Below are positions 10,181-22,240 of a DNA stretch of 64,000 bases, piece after piece (position 1 is the stretch's first letter; the number at the start of each line of letters is the position of its first letter). This stretch comes from Nymphaea colorata (Eukaryota; Streptophyta; Magnoliopsida; Nymphaeales; Nymphaeaceae). Below the pieces are notes generated by a model. It searched no databases and was not told the origin of the DNA. It saw nothing but the letters and a program-made list of their open reading frames with translations. A program made the position numbers and the translations under genes. The stretch spans positions 124,001 through 188,000 of the forward strand of contig NW_022204755.1 of NCBI RefSeq assembly GCF_008831285.2, written 5' to 3'.

Positions 10181-13100
10181 CATTGCCTACCCCATCATGA
10201 TCAATTTTTGTGCTGTTAAGCTGCATCTTGCACAAAACATGCATGATACCGCAGCCATGGCCAGTACGCAAGCTAAAGCCAAGTTTTATGGCCTCCATGT
10301 CATTTCAGACTAGCTGCAAAATAAGGCTTCGAATGTTAGTAGATTGTCATCCTCTCTAACAAGCCAAAGCAGGTCAGGATCGGGTAGACAGAGAAGACCA
10401 TTGGAAGACCACCATGGCCGTCACAGCTCACCAGGCTATCCTTCGACCACTCCATGAAGTTTGTGTTGCCTGGAGGTTAAAGAGGTCCACGATGATGAGC
10501 ATTAGGTGCATGTCTGTTAATTGGTTTTTATGTCAATTGTGTAACTCAATTTCCATTTTGTAGATAATATTATTGGGATAATACAAAATTTTGTTTGTAT
10601 ATATTAATGATGTTGTGTGTGTGTGTGTGTGTGTATGTATGCATATATACGCGCGTGTGTGTGTGTATATATATTATGAGGACACAGTGGCAGCATCGAT
10701 ATCCTGGGTGAGAAAACATGGATTTCATCAGTATAAGTGGTGTCTAGTCATATGACTAGTACCAAGATAAAAATACGAAGGCATTACTTGCATGAACTAT
10801 TTTGCCTTGTCATACTGGGTCAACTGCGGTAGTAAAAACTTTGAAGCAGTTGGTAACTGTGGAGATAATCATCTACATTCCATTTTGATGAAAGAAAATG
10901 ATTCCTCAAGAAGAAAGAAGAAATTCAAAAATTACTCTATTGTACTGCGCAAGCACCAAGCAAAAGAACCAATAGGAAAATAGAAGGGAAAGTTGCAACG
11001 AACCATCTGTCTCTCTACTGTGAAACGTTTTTCTGTGTCATCTCCAAATACCATCAAGTTGTTCCTCTTTAGAGTATGGTGGCACTTTTCCTTAGTCACT
11101 TGCTCTGCGACACCCATCCGCCTCTTCACTGTCTTCAGATTTTTCGGATTCGTTAGAATCTGGTGTCCTTTGTTTCATCCACCTCTTCTTCCTCCTCTTC
11201 CAAGTCATTGCTGCATTGAGATTCATCGAAGTCAAGGGCCTTTTTCTGCTTCTTATGCCTCTTCGAAATGGTCGACACCATCAGATTCTCTAGAATCATC
11301 TATTCCCCTCTTGGGTCGCTTCTTCTAACTGCTTCTTCCTCCTTCTCACCCTTCTCACCCTCCTCATCCTGGTGGTGGAGGTTACGCATAATTCTTATGT
11401 AAGCTCTGCAATGGATGATTCACTGGTTCATATACATGTGTTAAAGCACATTTCTTACACATCTTGTGCCCAAGGAATCAGACCATGCCCAAAAATTGAC
11501 AAAGCTACTTGAGAAAATTGAAAAAGAAAAATAGGAGACAGCTAAATTGAAGAAAAAATTAGGTAACTCAAGTTAACTTTTTGTTCCTTTGAGTATTGAA
11601 CAAAGTGTTGGTATGTGGAAGAAAAGAAAAATGTGTTTGGAAGGTAACAAAACAATAGAAGAATCATTCAGAATTATGAGTGGAGATGAAATGGATAAAA
11701 AAAATAGCTTGATTCTTTAATGCAAGTTCCCTTCCATTTAATTTAGCTAGAAGTCCTTATTAAAGATAAATATTTAAGATTTCTATTTTAAAATACAAAA
11801 CGTTTAAGAGGCTGGTGTGGGCAGCTGGCCACACCACCCATAATGTGGATACGCCACTGTTTTCGGGGATCGAGATTCGGCCAACTCATCCACATTCTCT
11901 ATTTCTGCTAATCCACCCATGTTTGCCTTCATAGGTTTCAAAGAACTGTTTTCAGCGATTCCTAAAACCGTAAAAATCAGTTACCAAACAACTGAATAAG
12001 ATAGATGATTCAATGGTTGATTTCCCCAATATAAAAAGAATGTGGAGTGAACAAAAAAATAAATATGAGAGATTTCATCTCCTAACACAATTTCTCATGT
12101 TATTTTAGAACGTGGCTGATGGTTTTCAGTTAATTCTCTTTATATATGAACAGAAAAAGGAAATGTATCTTAACCTATTCTTTCTTAGTCGATATGTGTC
12201 TTTTTAAATTTGTCTAAAATATTTAAAGAAAATGCACTTTCTTATTTCATCACAAAATAAGTCATGAAGTTATCCAACATTGAGATAGTCGACACATCGA
12301 ATTCTGATTTTTTCTACTTTTACAGTTTTCAAGGTCCAAGCAAACACAAATTTAGCAGATATATATGCACCGTTTTGGCATCAATGCCAATGCATTTAAA
12401 TAAAATTTGATAAAAAAGTGTCATATATATGTTTGTTTGATTATCACATAAGATCATCAAGTTTGACACATATTTTGTAAGACTTTGCTAAATAATGACA
12501 CACATTACAGGCCATGGACAGATTCTTTTATATAATTCCAATTTCTCTATGTTACTGGCTTGTGCGCCCAGCTGCCAAATATTTTCATAAAAAATTTGGA
12601 TGGAAAAATTTTCTTGCATTTTGCTATTTTAGTTTAAGGATAAGGTGCTCGTTGGATGTGTACAGTTGAACAAATTAATGAGATTACGTATCCAACCATA
12701 ATCAAATGCATTTCTAAATTTTGAGAAATGGTAGACTAAACCTATGAGCTTAAAGAGTTGAAAGGAGGTGATGGCCATGATAAGAAAGGGAATGAGAAAA
12801 AGAGAAAGAGGCAAAAATATTTGCAATCCACCCGCTTTGTTTATTTAGATCAACATAACGAAATTAATATAACAAATCCTTGACACACAATCGTCCTTGT
12901 GCAAGACTTTCCTATATGTTAAATAATTTATTTACAATAAACTCACATATATGTTAACAAAATATTGGTATCTAATTAAAAGGTCTTAATCACAGACAAT
13001 TTTTTTTCTATTTGTCGCTACAAAGATTTTAACTATGAATATTCAACTACCAATGGGTTAGTCTACATCCCCAGGAGGCTGTTTTGGTTGGCCTTTTGAC

Positions 13101-14340
13101 CAGATTCCATAGTGTTCACGCTCCTAACCATATTATGACAAGATGTCCAATGCCTTATGGTTTTGAAATGCAAATGTTTTAAAATATAATGAGAAAATCA
13201 AATCTTCTAAGATCACAAAAATCATCAGCATTAAGTAGGTTTATACCAGAAGTGTTTTCTTGTGGGATGTAAATTTCATTTATTGGACTTTAAGATGACA
13301 AATGTATGTATAACTTGCGGCGGTGGTGGTGATGATAACTGTTACGGAACTATATCGGTGGTTCAGACAGTTGCTATAGAGCTATACTGGGGATGATACA
13401 GAAAGATCTAAACCGGTGCGCTGTTTTGCCCTAATGCTCGCATATAGCGGTAGACCTATAACGGTGCAGCTTGCATATAGAGGCAGGTAGGCATGCGCAT
13501 CGAAGGCCCTCTCCCTCCGGCAAGCTCGTCTCTCTCTCCCTCTTTGATTCCTTTGTATATTTTTCTATTTTTTATCACATATATTTTTTGTTTCTATTTC
13601 TTCACATGGTTATACATATTTATTTCCTCAATTGACACCGATAGCAGCAATTGCTGCATCATTGACTGAAATCAATGCCAAATTTGAAAATCAGGTGCCT
13701 AATGGAAACAAGCCTTTCATTTGAACATCCAACCATCCACTAATGAAAGCAAAGCTACCGTAACCTGAAATCGATGCCAAATTTGAAATTGGACATACAA
13801 ACGACAAGCAGAGAGGTGGAGGCGGAACACAGGCATCGAACTCGCACCTAATAATTCCCCAAAATATTCAGGTGAACCTGAATTTTTATGTGAGAAACAA
13901 TAGAATCCAGCACCGCCGCAACAACATTGCTTGGCAGTATCTTATCCTCTCCAATACTACCTCAAAATGAAGAAGATTGAAGCAGAAAACATGAAGCATA
14001 CCAAACTTGAGTCCTAAATTATAAGAAACATAAATAAAGAACAATTTCACCTACCATGTGTACATTGACTCCCGACAAAAAAACAAAGAACAAAATAATC
14101 TAACATGAACCTTTAACACAATAGCGACGCAAACCATAACTTCTGATTTGATTAAGCACTAGAATTGAGGGAAAAAAAACTATTCAGAATTGTTGCTCAA
14201 AACAAAAAAAAAATGGAAACCCAAAAGGTGAAGGAAAGTTAAAAATGAGTTAAAAAAAAGAAAAATAATAATAAATATACAAGCAGAAATGGATATTTGG
14301 AAAGCCAGAACGAACAAACGAAACACAATGAACCCAGAAA
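10181..14340. other. Gene-free AT-rich DNA
   Basis: Open frames are short and unrelated to anything I recognise. A (GT)n/(AT)n microsatellite lies at 10611-10674. A GC-richer patch at 13310-13530 (with repeated cggtgg-type words and a tctctctccctc run) is unlike its surroundings, but I cannot assign it. No RNA gene is seen. Confidence 0.45.
10611..10674. repeat. (GT)n-(AT)n compound microsatellite
   Basis: A run of GT dinucleotides passes into mixed gtatgcatatatacgcg, then a second GT run and TATATATAT. Alternating purine-pyrimidine sequence of this kind can form left-handed DNA, but nothing else marks a function. Confidence 0.9.
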
Positions 14341-14349
14341 AGAAAGAAA

Positions 14350-16272
14350 TGAAAAATGAAACATACCTTCCAAGGATGCCTATATTCTTAATGTGCAAGC
14401 GATTTCCACAGACTCATGAAAATTTCACGAAAGTTTGCAGCAGAATCAAGATCAGGATAGTAACGCTCTAGCGTCGTCCAATCGACACAACTTAACAGGG
14501 AAAATTCTCCATGTGGACAAAGAAAATGTTGTCATGAACCTAAGCAATCGGTTCTTCAATCTAGAGAGAGATACCATGATCATAAATCACATGCAGAAGC
14601 TAACAGAAATGGGTTACCTTCTTGATACGTTCATGATGATCTGTATCGGAGACCACACCATTGGGATTGTCGAGATCTGCAAGAATCTCCTTCAACTCAC
14701 CCTTCATTGTTCGTCGATGCCCTTTCAGTTCCCCTCTCGATTTCTCCCCTTCACGGTGTTGACAATGGTCAAATGCCCATAATTGAAAATTTAAGAACTT
14801 CATGGAGGCCTGGTCAATCAAGATGATCAAGTAGGAGTTCACCTCATTAATTGAAAGGCAATAAGATCTACTGGCACTTGGGCACACTTATACTTTCCTA
14901 TATTTGGGACTTGAGGGTGAATGAGTCCACATCTGGTGTTTGCAAGCGCAGCAAAACTTTACCAGAACACATCTCTCAACAAGGGTATTATCAAATCCTT
15001 CAAATCATATCCCATGCTCACTGAGCAGAAATTCGTGCACCCAGAAGGCATTGGCCTCATTTGGTTAGGCTGCTGGCCACCAAGCAATGTGATGGCTTGA
15101 GCCTATGGCTCATGGCATGCCGTCCATGGGGAAATGAACAAGCATCCCAGGCAAATCCATTCCCAACCTCTATAAAGAAAGTGCTCTTCATCGAGCTCGA
15201 CAGTTTCTGAAGGAACAGGGTTGTAGATGTGAATGTTCGGGGACAGGGTGAGGGCTTTGGTAGAGATGAGCCCGCTCTAACTGAAATGAACAGAAATGCA
15301 GAAATTAAGAAAAATTAAAACAAATTCACAGATTTCTTGCGCTGATAATTTGAATTCTCTGCATACCAACCTGCAGAGATTATCAATTGCTGCACCAAGC
15401 CCAATAAATGCCCCTTGTAACAGTTCCAGCTCTGCCCACAACCATTTAGATAAGAATAGCTAAATGAACAAAGAAAAGAAATTGAATCAACTTGAACCTC
15501 AAAAACACCTTAAAAGGTCAACCCTCTAAATTTTCAAGTATTGGAAAAGACTTTAGCAAGATACAACATGAATAGATGTAGATCCCTACCTTGAAGGTGG
15601 CTTGGCATAAGTTTGAGTGATCTAGAAATACATCGGCAATCATTTCTCTGCCACCTATGATTTAAAAAACAGAAAGCAAGAAAATTACACAACCTTCACT
15701 ACAACAATTTTAAATTTTCAAAACCTTCATTAAATGTGTTTCTGGCTGCAAAATATAAAAGAGGGGGAAAGCGTTGGTACCTAAAAAAGGAGGCATTTTA
15801 GCCATCTCATTTTTACCTTACAAAAAATCCATTGCCGATGGGTCCACACATCTGCAACAGGTTTGATACTTAGTTATTTCAGCTAAACAACTTCTAGCTT
15901 GTATAATTCCTACAAAGGTTCTTGTTCTAAAAATGTCAAATAAAAAACAATGGTTGACAAAAATTCTACATTATGATGGACTAATTTTAAATTTCAATAG
16001 AATAACAGAATACTAACATTTTGGGAAGATGATACCAGGAGATCCGGATAAAGTTACTGCACATCAACCATCATATATGGAACACTTTGGCAGTCATCAA
16101 CAGGCACTTTAGCCTGAACATTGTGAGCCCAGCCCAAAATTTGATTGAAGGGAAGGATACAAACTGATTGTGAATTCAATTTGACCAGATCAATCAATTT
16201 CTGCAGTGATGATAAATTGAAAAACTTAAGCAGAACTTCTGCAGGTACAACAACAGTATCGCAACTGATCAT
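14350..16272 (-). other. Possible spliced gene or pseudogene, unrecognised
   Basis: Several minus-strand blocks look like exons with splice-like edges. One at about 16054-16272 has residues [19 protein letters not shown] and [14 protein letters not shown]. One near 15375-15430 reads ELELLQGAFIGLGAAIDN and is bounded by GGCAG and CAG|GTTGGT. One at about 14618-14765 reads KGELKEILADLDNPNGVV and ends AAG|GTAACC. One at about 14390-14500 reads CVDWTTLERYYPDLDSAA. I cannot link them in a consistent reading phase or name a family, and the region between has stops. They may be parts of a decayed gene or chance frames. Confidence 0.25.
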
Positions 16273-16562
16273 TATGCATCCAATGCACTAACCTATTTAT
16301 GATTGAATCATTCTGTTTGTGGTTGACTTTCTCAATTCTGGAACAGTTTGTTTGAAACTGATTTATCAATGCTTTCAGTCAATCTTTGACCTTGTAAAAA
16401 TTGAGTCATCTTACCCATGCTCAAGCCAAATCAGATGTTATTCAAAGTTATTCCCCACAACTCATCTTGCTAATCTCATTAACTGAACTTGAAATATCCT
16501 GCAATTATCTGCTGATCTCTCTCTCTCTCTCTCTCTTACTATGTTACTTCCAGCATTTCAGG

Positions 16563-17010
16563 ACCCACTCTTTGCTTTAAGAAATACTATAAAAAATGTT
16601 TTAACAAAATACTATAAAAAATTATGACTTGACCAAATAAGTGGTCAAGCCACCCTGGGAATCCAAGGTCAGACGATCCACATGTTTGCAAACTATGATA
16701 TATAGACTAGGACCATGAAACTAACATGCTTAATTGGTGGTTATTATTTAAACAAGTTCAACATTGATGAATACAAAAACAAATAGTTAATGAGCATTAC
16801 CCACTCTTTGTTTTAAGAAATACTATACAAAATTATGACTTGACCAAATAAGTGGTCAAGCCACCCTGGGAATCCAAGGCCAGACGATCCACATGTTTGC
16901 CAACTATGATATATAGACTAGGACCATGAAACTAACATGCTTAATTGGTGGTTATTATTTAAACAAGTTCAACATTGATGAATACAAAAACAAATAGTTC
17001 ATTAGCATTA
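16563..17010. repeat. 237-bp tandem duplication
   Basis: Two nearly identical head-to-tail copies begin with cccactctttg at about 16563 and 16800. They share ttatgacttgaccaaataag, gtggtcaagccaccctggga and aatacaaaaacaaatagtt. Copy 1 has a ~25-bp extra internal repeat of actataaaaaat. The few substitutions suggest a recent event. Confidence 0.9.
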
Positions 17011-18030
17011 CCTTATAAATAGATGTTGAAAGTCAGTTGCTCCTAGTGGTACTAAACAAATGGGCTTAATGGTGGCACTAAACGAACAGACTTAAAGAAT
17101 GTCTAATGGGAGGAGAACAGCTTTGCATCTACATTTGTCTCCCCATGTTACTTATTGTCTTTCACTTTTGACAATGTAGATGCACTTTGCCATAGTGACA
17201 TGTACTTTTGAGAGGACTAATGGTCCAAAAGCATACAAGAATTGTAACTAGTGACTGGTTACACAAACATACATGCATACAAACACACAGACTCAAAATA
17301 GAAAATATCATTTTCCATGTCCTACACCCATGTTGAGCTGCATGATACATACACAGGTGTGGCACTTTTCCAGGCGAATCATTATGACATAGACCTATAT
17401 AGTCCAAACTCATAGCCCAAGATTAACATCCCATTTACATCCCTACTCCTGAAGCAACATTCTTTCCCAACTAGAAACTGCCATGGACAACACTACCTAG
17501 ACTTCCTAGATAGTTAAGTATTTACTTATGTCAATTTATTGATATTCCACTTCCAAGAGACTGGCGACTTCAAGTAGAGTATACAATGTATGGGGCTAAC
17601 TGAATACTCCTTAAAATTGAGTTTCTTATAATTCTCTCTTTCTTGGTTTTTCTTTCCAACACAGGCTGATGCAAGAGCATGATAGTGAACACGAAAGAAA
17701 TCATAGGATTGTCAAATACCTTATATGTAGTAGCCTAAAATAGCACATGTACATACATATTTGGGACTAGACTTGATCAGATTTTATTTATCAAAAGAAT
17801 GGAGTAAAAACATTGAAAAATGAAAACCAAGCAAATAAGTCAACAAAGCTCCTAAACAACCCATGCTACAACAAAAGTGAGAACTAAAGATGACAAGCCT
17901 TGTCTAGAAAACTTGTAAAACATAAAATAAAAGAAAAAGATTGAACTATAAAATCAAACCAACAATTGCCCAACTCAACAAAACTAAAATCTAACCAACT
18001 CATAAGACAAGTACAACATGTAGATATTGG
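17011..18030. other. Intergenic DNA, no gene seen
   Basis: AT-rich with short open frames only. The minus frame at 17162-17413 is unlike any family I know. The right edge meets an LTR-like repeat that starts near 18040. Confidence 0.45.
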
Positions 18031-18039
18031 ACTGGAGTA

Positions 18040-18705
18040 ACCCTGAGAGTGTTGCGGTTCCAACGAACCCAAGCTCGACTGGAACCGTGGCCAAAGCCGC
18101 TAGAATCTCTAGATTTCTGGGTGCCTCCCCCTGCTGCGATTTCTTCTTCAACGTGAGGAGCAGGCCGACCGACCACCGTCTCACACATTCAAAAATTCGG
18201 TGTTATCTCTTCAATCATCGTTCACCTCGGGATTGCACAGGAAGCATCGCCTGGGAGTCCTCTCTCAAACGCATCAGAGTTGGCTGGAATATGGCGATTC
18301 CCACTCACCTGTTGGTGGCCACTGCAGCTGCTCAATCTTGTGCATGAAACAACCCGACATTTACCACTTCCAACTTTGAAAAATCAGCATTGATTCCACA
18401 GACCCCCTTTCGTTGGGAAATCAGACGTGCAGCGTCGCCTGGGAGTCCTGCTTCCAACGCACTGGTGCCCGACCAGAACTGATGCCAGAGCCAGTTGAAA
18501 TTAAAGCTTTTTTGGTCCCCTATTTTGAGACTGTAGACCCTGTTGCAGCAGAACGTGTATTTGTTCACAGGGCCATAAATTTGGATTCTCGTGTTGGAAG
18601 TCTGCAAGAGTGAGCTCATCATCTTGCTTACTTCCTCATGGTTCCAACAAACCATAGCATGAGGAAATCCAAGCAGAAACCCAAAATTTGTAGAGGTGTG
18701 ATGCT
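18040..18705 (+). repeat. LTR-like family L, copy 1
   Basis: This 0.67-kb GC-richer block shares ordered words with 23388-24055: gcgatttcttcttc against gtgatttcttcttc, aggagcaggccgacc, caccgtctcacacattcaaa, cagacccccttt and ttcctca(t/c)ggttccaacaa. Beyond 18705 the copies diverge, but both are followed by an initiator-Met-type primer binding site (19256 and 24346). I infer that it is part of an LTR of one retrotransposon family. Open frames on both strands across it are shadows of the repeat. Confidence 0.6.
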
Positions 18706-19255
18706 GCACCTGTTCCTATGCTACTGTGTCTGCGACTACAGAAATCACATCTCTGATCCATGGATAATATCTTTGGATTCCAGTGCAGATAGATGCAAGA
18801 GTGAGATCTTCATTTCTCTGACAGCCACGCAATTCCAATGAGCCATAGAACAAGCCAATCGGAGCCGTGAGTGCGAACCTGTAGATTAGTGAAGTTGCCC
18901 CTGTCCGTCGATAGAATTCTGCTACTATGACTACAACTGCATTTTCTGCTACAGTCCCGCCTTGGCATCTCAGGTAAGGTCTCAGTCTGTGGCAACCTCA
19001 CTGCCTCCACTACTGTTGGTGAAGTTGGGAAGAAAGGGAGTCATGGCCGAAGTGTCGTGAGTAAGAGGTAGGACTGGGTCGAGAAACTCTGTAACCAATC
19101 GGGCGTTGTTGTAAGGCCAGGGTCATGTCTGGCTGGGCATTGCTCGTAACAAGGAGTTAACCTCTCTTAGTTCAGTTTTTGGTAGCCATTTCCGAAGGTA
19201 ATCCAAGGCGGTAGTGTTGCTTCGCAGCGCCTCGGCCGGGTGGTCGTATCATTAG

Positions 19256-19267
19256 TGGTATCAGAGC
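19256..19267 (+). other. Primer binding site (tRNA-iMet type)
   Basis: TGGTATCAGAGC is complementary to the 3' end of plant initiator tRNA-Met, the usual primer of copia and gypsy elements. It follows LTR-like sequence, but no gag or pol follows. What comes next is a hAT transposase remnant, so the retroelement is truncated. Confidence 0.6.
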
Positions 19268-19388
19268 ATAGGCACACCCACGATGACTCCAAAACACACT
19301 AGAAGATTGGCCCCTGCAACATGGGAGAGACCCTTGAAGATTCCTCATAATCTTTAATACAGGACTAAACATTCGAGGTGTTACAGAT

Positions 19389-20609
19389 TTGACTTGCACA
19401 AACATGATTTGCTTCAAATGTTTTCATTGTACAGGGTATAGTCAAGCAAAGAAATCCTCTCAAGCAGGTTTTTCAAGTGATGATTGGGCTGCATATCCAC
19501 ATGCCTATAAAAGAAAGGCCACGACAGTTGTGGATACCATATTAAATGCTGTCTTTTGGGAAACATGTGTGAACTTATTGAAGATTTGTGTACCTCTAGT
19601 GAAAGTCCTTAGATTAGTTGACAGTGAAGATAAACCTTCTATTGGATATTTATATGAGGCTATGGCCATAACAAAAGAGGCCATTAGGGATAATATGAAG
19701 GGATAAAAAAAGTTGTACGTGCCTATATGGAAGATTATAGATGAAAGGTGGTCTAGCCATCTTCATCATCCACTTCATGCAGCACCCTACTACCTAAATC
19801 CTGCTATTAGATATCTTCCCACTTTTAAGAAGAATAGAGAGGTCGAGTATGGCATGTTGGATTGTATTGAGATATTAGTATGTGATTATAGAGAACAAGA
19901 AGCTATCCATGTGTCGATCAACAAATATGATACTGGTACTGGTAGCATGGGGAAGGACACAGCAATTCGATGCAGGTCATCTTTGTGTCCAGGTATTTCA
20001 CAAAGGGACTTTATACTTTTTTTCCATCTGTTATTAGATTTGTGGTGGGATAGGTTTGGGCTTGATTTTCCAGAATTAACAAAGTTTGTAATGAGAATCC
20101 TCAACGAAACATGTAGTGCAACTGGATGTGAAGAAAATTGGAGTGTATTTCAGCACATCCACAGCAAGAAAGGAATAGGCTGGAACATAAAAGGTTGAAT
20201 GACCTTGTTTACGTTCGTTATAAAATGAAGTTGAGACAAAGTAAATTAAATACTTCTGTTATGCAAAATAGCCAATTCTAATATATATTTTAATTTTTAA
20301 CAATTTGTTATTTTTTCTTTTGTTACACTTTAGGCAAATAGAAGAAACATCTACGAGGAAGCATCACACTCAATATGATCCTATCAGCCTTGATCATTTT
20401 GATGTATTAGATTCTTGGGTTGAAGAAGAACCATCCTCAATCCTTGACAAGGACTATCTTGATTGTTGAACATTGAAGGAGCAACAGAGATTATTGAAGA
20501 AGAAGAGGCTGGGGAGCAATTGAATGTTGGTGAGATTCCAACAGAGGGGGTAGAAGCAATTGATGAAGAAAATGAAGATGAGGCTGCAGATGACGAGGAT
20601 TATCGTTGA
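19389..20609 (+). pseudogene. hAT-family transposase remnant
   Basis: Two frames (19389-19706 and 19713-20198) and a shifted continuation give the C-terminal part of a plant hAT (domesticated-like, RNase H fold) transposase. Recognisable are SIGYLYEAMAITKEAI, YVPIWKIIDERWSSHLHHPL and AAPYYLNPAIRY. Then comes the C-terminal dimerisation core with ETCSATGCEENWSVF, followed after a frameshift by RLNDLVYVRYKMKL. A ~55-bp T-rich gap ending in TTTAG (about 20281-20334) looks like an intron. After it an acidic tail exon reads KHHTQYDPISLDHFDV and later DEENEDEAADDEDYR before a TGA stop. A stop separates the first two frames at 19704. The N-terminal zinc finger and catalytic domain start are missing. 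Confidence 0.8.
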
Positions 20610-20883
20610 ATCATGAAAGATGATAACAACATGTTTCGAACATATGAATTGTGATGTAATCTAATTCTCTTCGGCATGCTAAGAGGATAAGACTGATGCT
20701 TATTATGTTATTTTAATCTCTGATTTCTTATTTTGGAATGTGTTGTTCATATACATGAATGTTCCTTTACATTTTTCTTAATTTTTTCTGATTTTTGCTT
20801 ATTTTTTCTGATTTTTATGTTCTTTTTCTTCTTTTTATTTTTTAATATTTTTTAAAAATTAGAAAATTAAATTTACGATACGT
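20610..20883. other. T-rich tail after the hAT remnant
   Basis: Very T-rich sequence with repeated ttttttctgatttttgctt words. No gene, and no clear terminal inverted repeat of the hAT element. Confidence 0.4.
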
Positions 20884-22240
20884 GTGATACGTTACGGTAC
20901 AGCATATAGGTTGGCCCGACCGATACGTGATATGCTATGCCTTTTACAACATTGGTTGGGACTGCTCGATAGAGATTATTTCCACCTCCTTGACAGAACT
21001 AAGGAAATCCTTAAGGAGGAAGATGAAGACATGACCATCTATGCCTTACAGCCCTGCAGCGAAGCTGAGAATGTCGTGAGCTTAGTAATGGCCGATTCCT
21101 ACCAAGGAGTAGCAGCCTCCAACAAAAAAAAAAACGGAGGAAAAGAACCGGTGTACAGGCTAAGGGAAGTGACCAGCCCACAGCTAAATGAGCAATGTCA
21201 TCTCAGGCCGAGAGGAAGAAAATCCTCAACCAAGGAGGACAGCTTATGCCCGGGCACCCGCAACTGCAGTCAACGAGGTTTGTTGGAGGACATCAAAGGT
21301 GGCATCACCAACCTCCAACACACATACCACTTAGCGTAGCTTCTTCCAGAAATGTGTTGCAGCAGCCTAGGAGGGGTGGCTGCACCGTTCCCAGTCACAA
21401 CATATGGTGGTGGAACCTCAGGCATAATCAGTCCTCTATCCTTGAGCAGGAAGACAAAGTGCTGTCCCTCCATTGGCTTTAGGTTATGTGAGGACTCCAC
21501 CGGTAGGGGCAGGTTTCGGATGACCAACATGGGGCACAAGTTAGAAGAAACTCAAGGCAGAAGCATGCCTAGTGCAGTCTTCTTCCTACCAAAGAGCTAT
21601 CATGGGAGAACTTCATTGGTAGGACAATGCTCGCTTGGTTCAAACAGGGCTGGCGCAAATAAACCGAAGAGCTTACATCCTCGGCAGCATAGGGTGAGGC
21701 AGCATCATTACAGCTGGGCAGTTCTATCAAAAACCACCCTACCATGGCTAAGAAGCAGAGACATCTTCTTTGGGACCCCGGCGAAAGGAAGCACCACTTA
21801 GGGAGTGCTTGCCGTCATGGTGACAGGCGAGACTCCAAGGAGCCTGAGAGCAGGGTCCATTTTAAGAGGGGTGGATCTAATTCGATCCTACCGTCGGCCA
21901 GCGACGAAAGTGCAGGCGGACGGAGGCATGGCTGCGAGACTCATAACTGCTGGGCCAGGGAAGGGCAGCCACTTGCTTCATTTCCCAAAGGGCCTCTCGA
22001 TTGCTAGTGAGGTTAACAATGGGCCGGCATCAGGCCGGGCGTCAGTTTAATGCAAGAATCCAGCTACAGGCCTTGAGCGACCTGCAACTTCAGCCAACGA
22101 TAGCCAAAGTTGACCTAGCACTCGCCAGGTGCAACCAAGGTGAACTCAACCTTGTTCGGTTAATGGGTTGAGTGAAGCTCGTTCAGCATGAGTTCTGGGT
22201 GAGACACATTCCTCTTGTGATGCAGGACACAACCACATGA
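20884..22240 (+). mobile_element. Retroelement remnant M, copy 1
   Basis: This region parallels 29111-31590. The best stretches are 21330-21460 against 30300-30400 (gcagcagcctaggaggggtgg and the matching words) and 21800-22220 against 31100-31560 (cgtcatggtgacaggcgaga, ccattttaagaggggtg, gaggcatggctgcgag). Open frames are broken and overlap in all three plus frames (20884-21339, 21352-21801, 21744-22007, 21805-22050), so none is called a gene. The family is probably a non-autonomous or highly decayed LTR element. Confidence 0.5.

Noticed and set aside
10181-10700. A 5' LTR for the copia element
   Set aside because: No copy of the 6352-6861 LTR words (for example the TATAAATA context) occurs here; the element is truncated.
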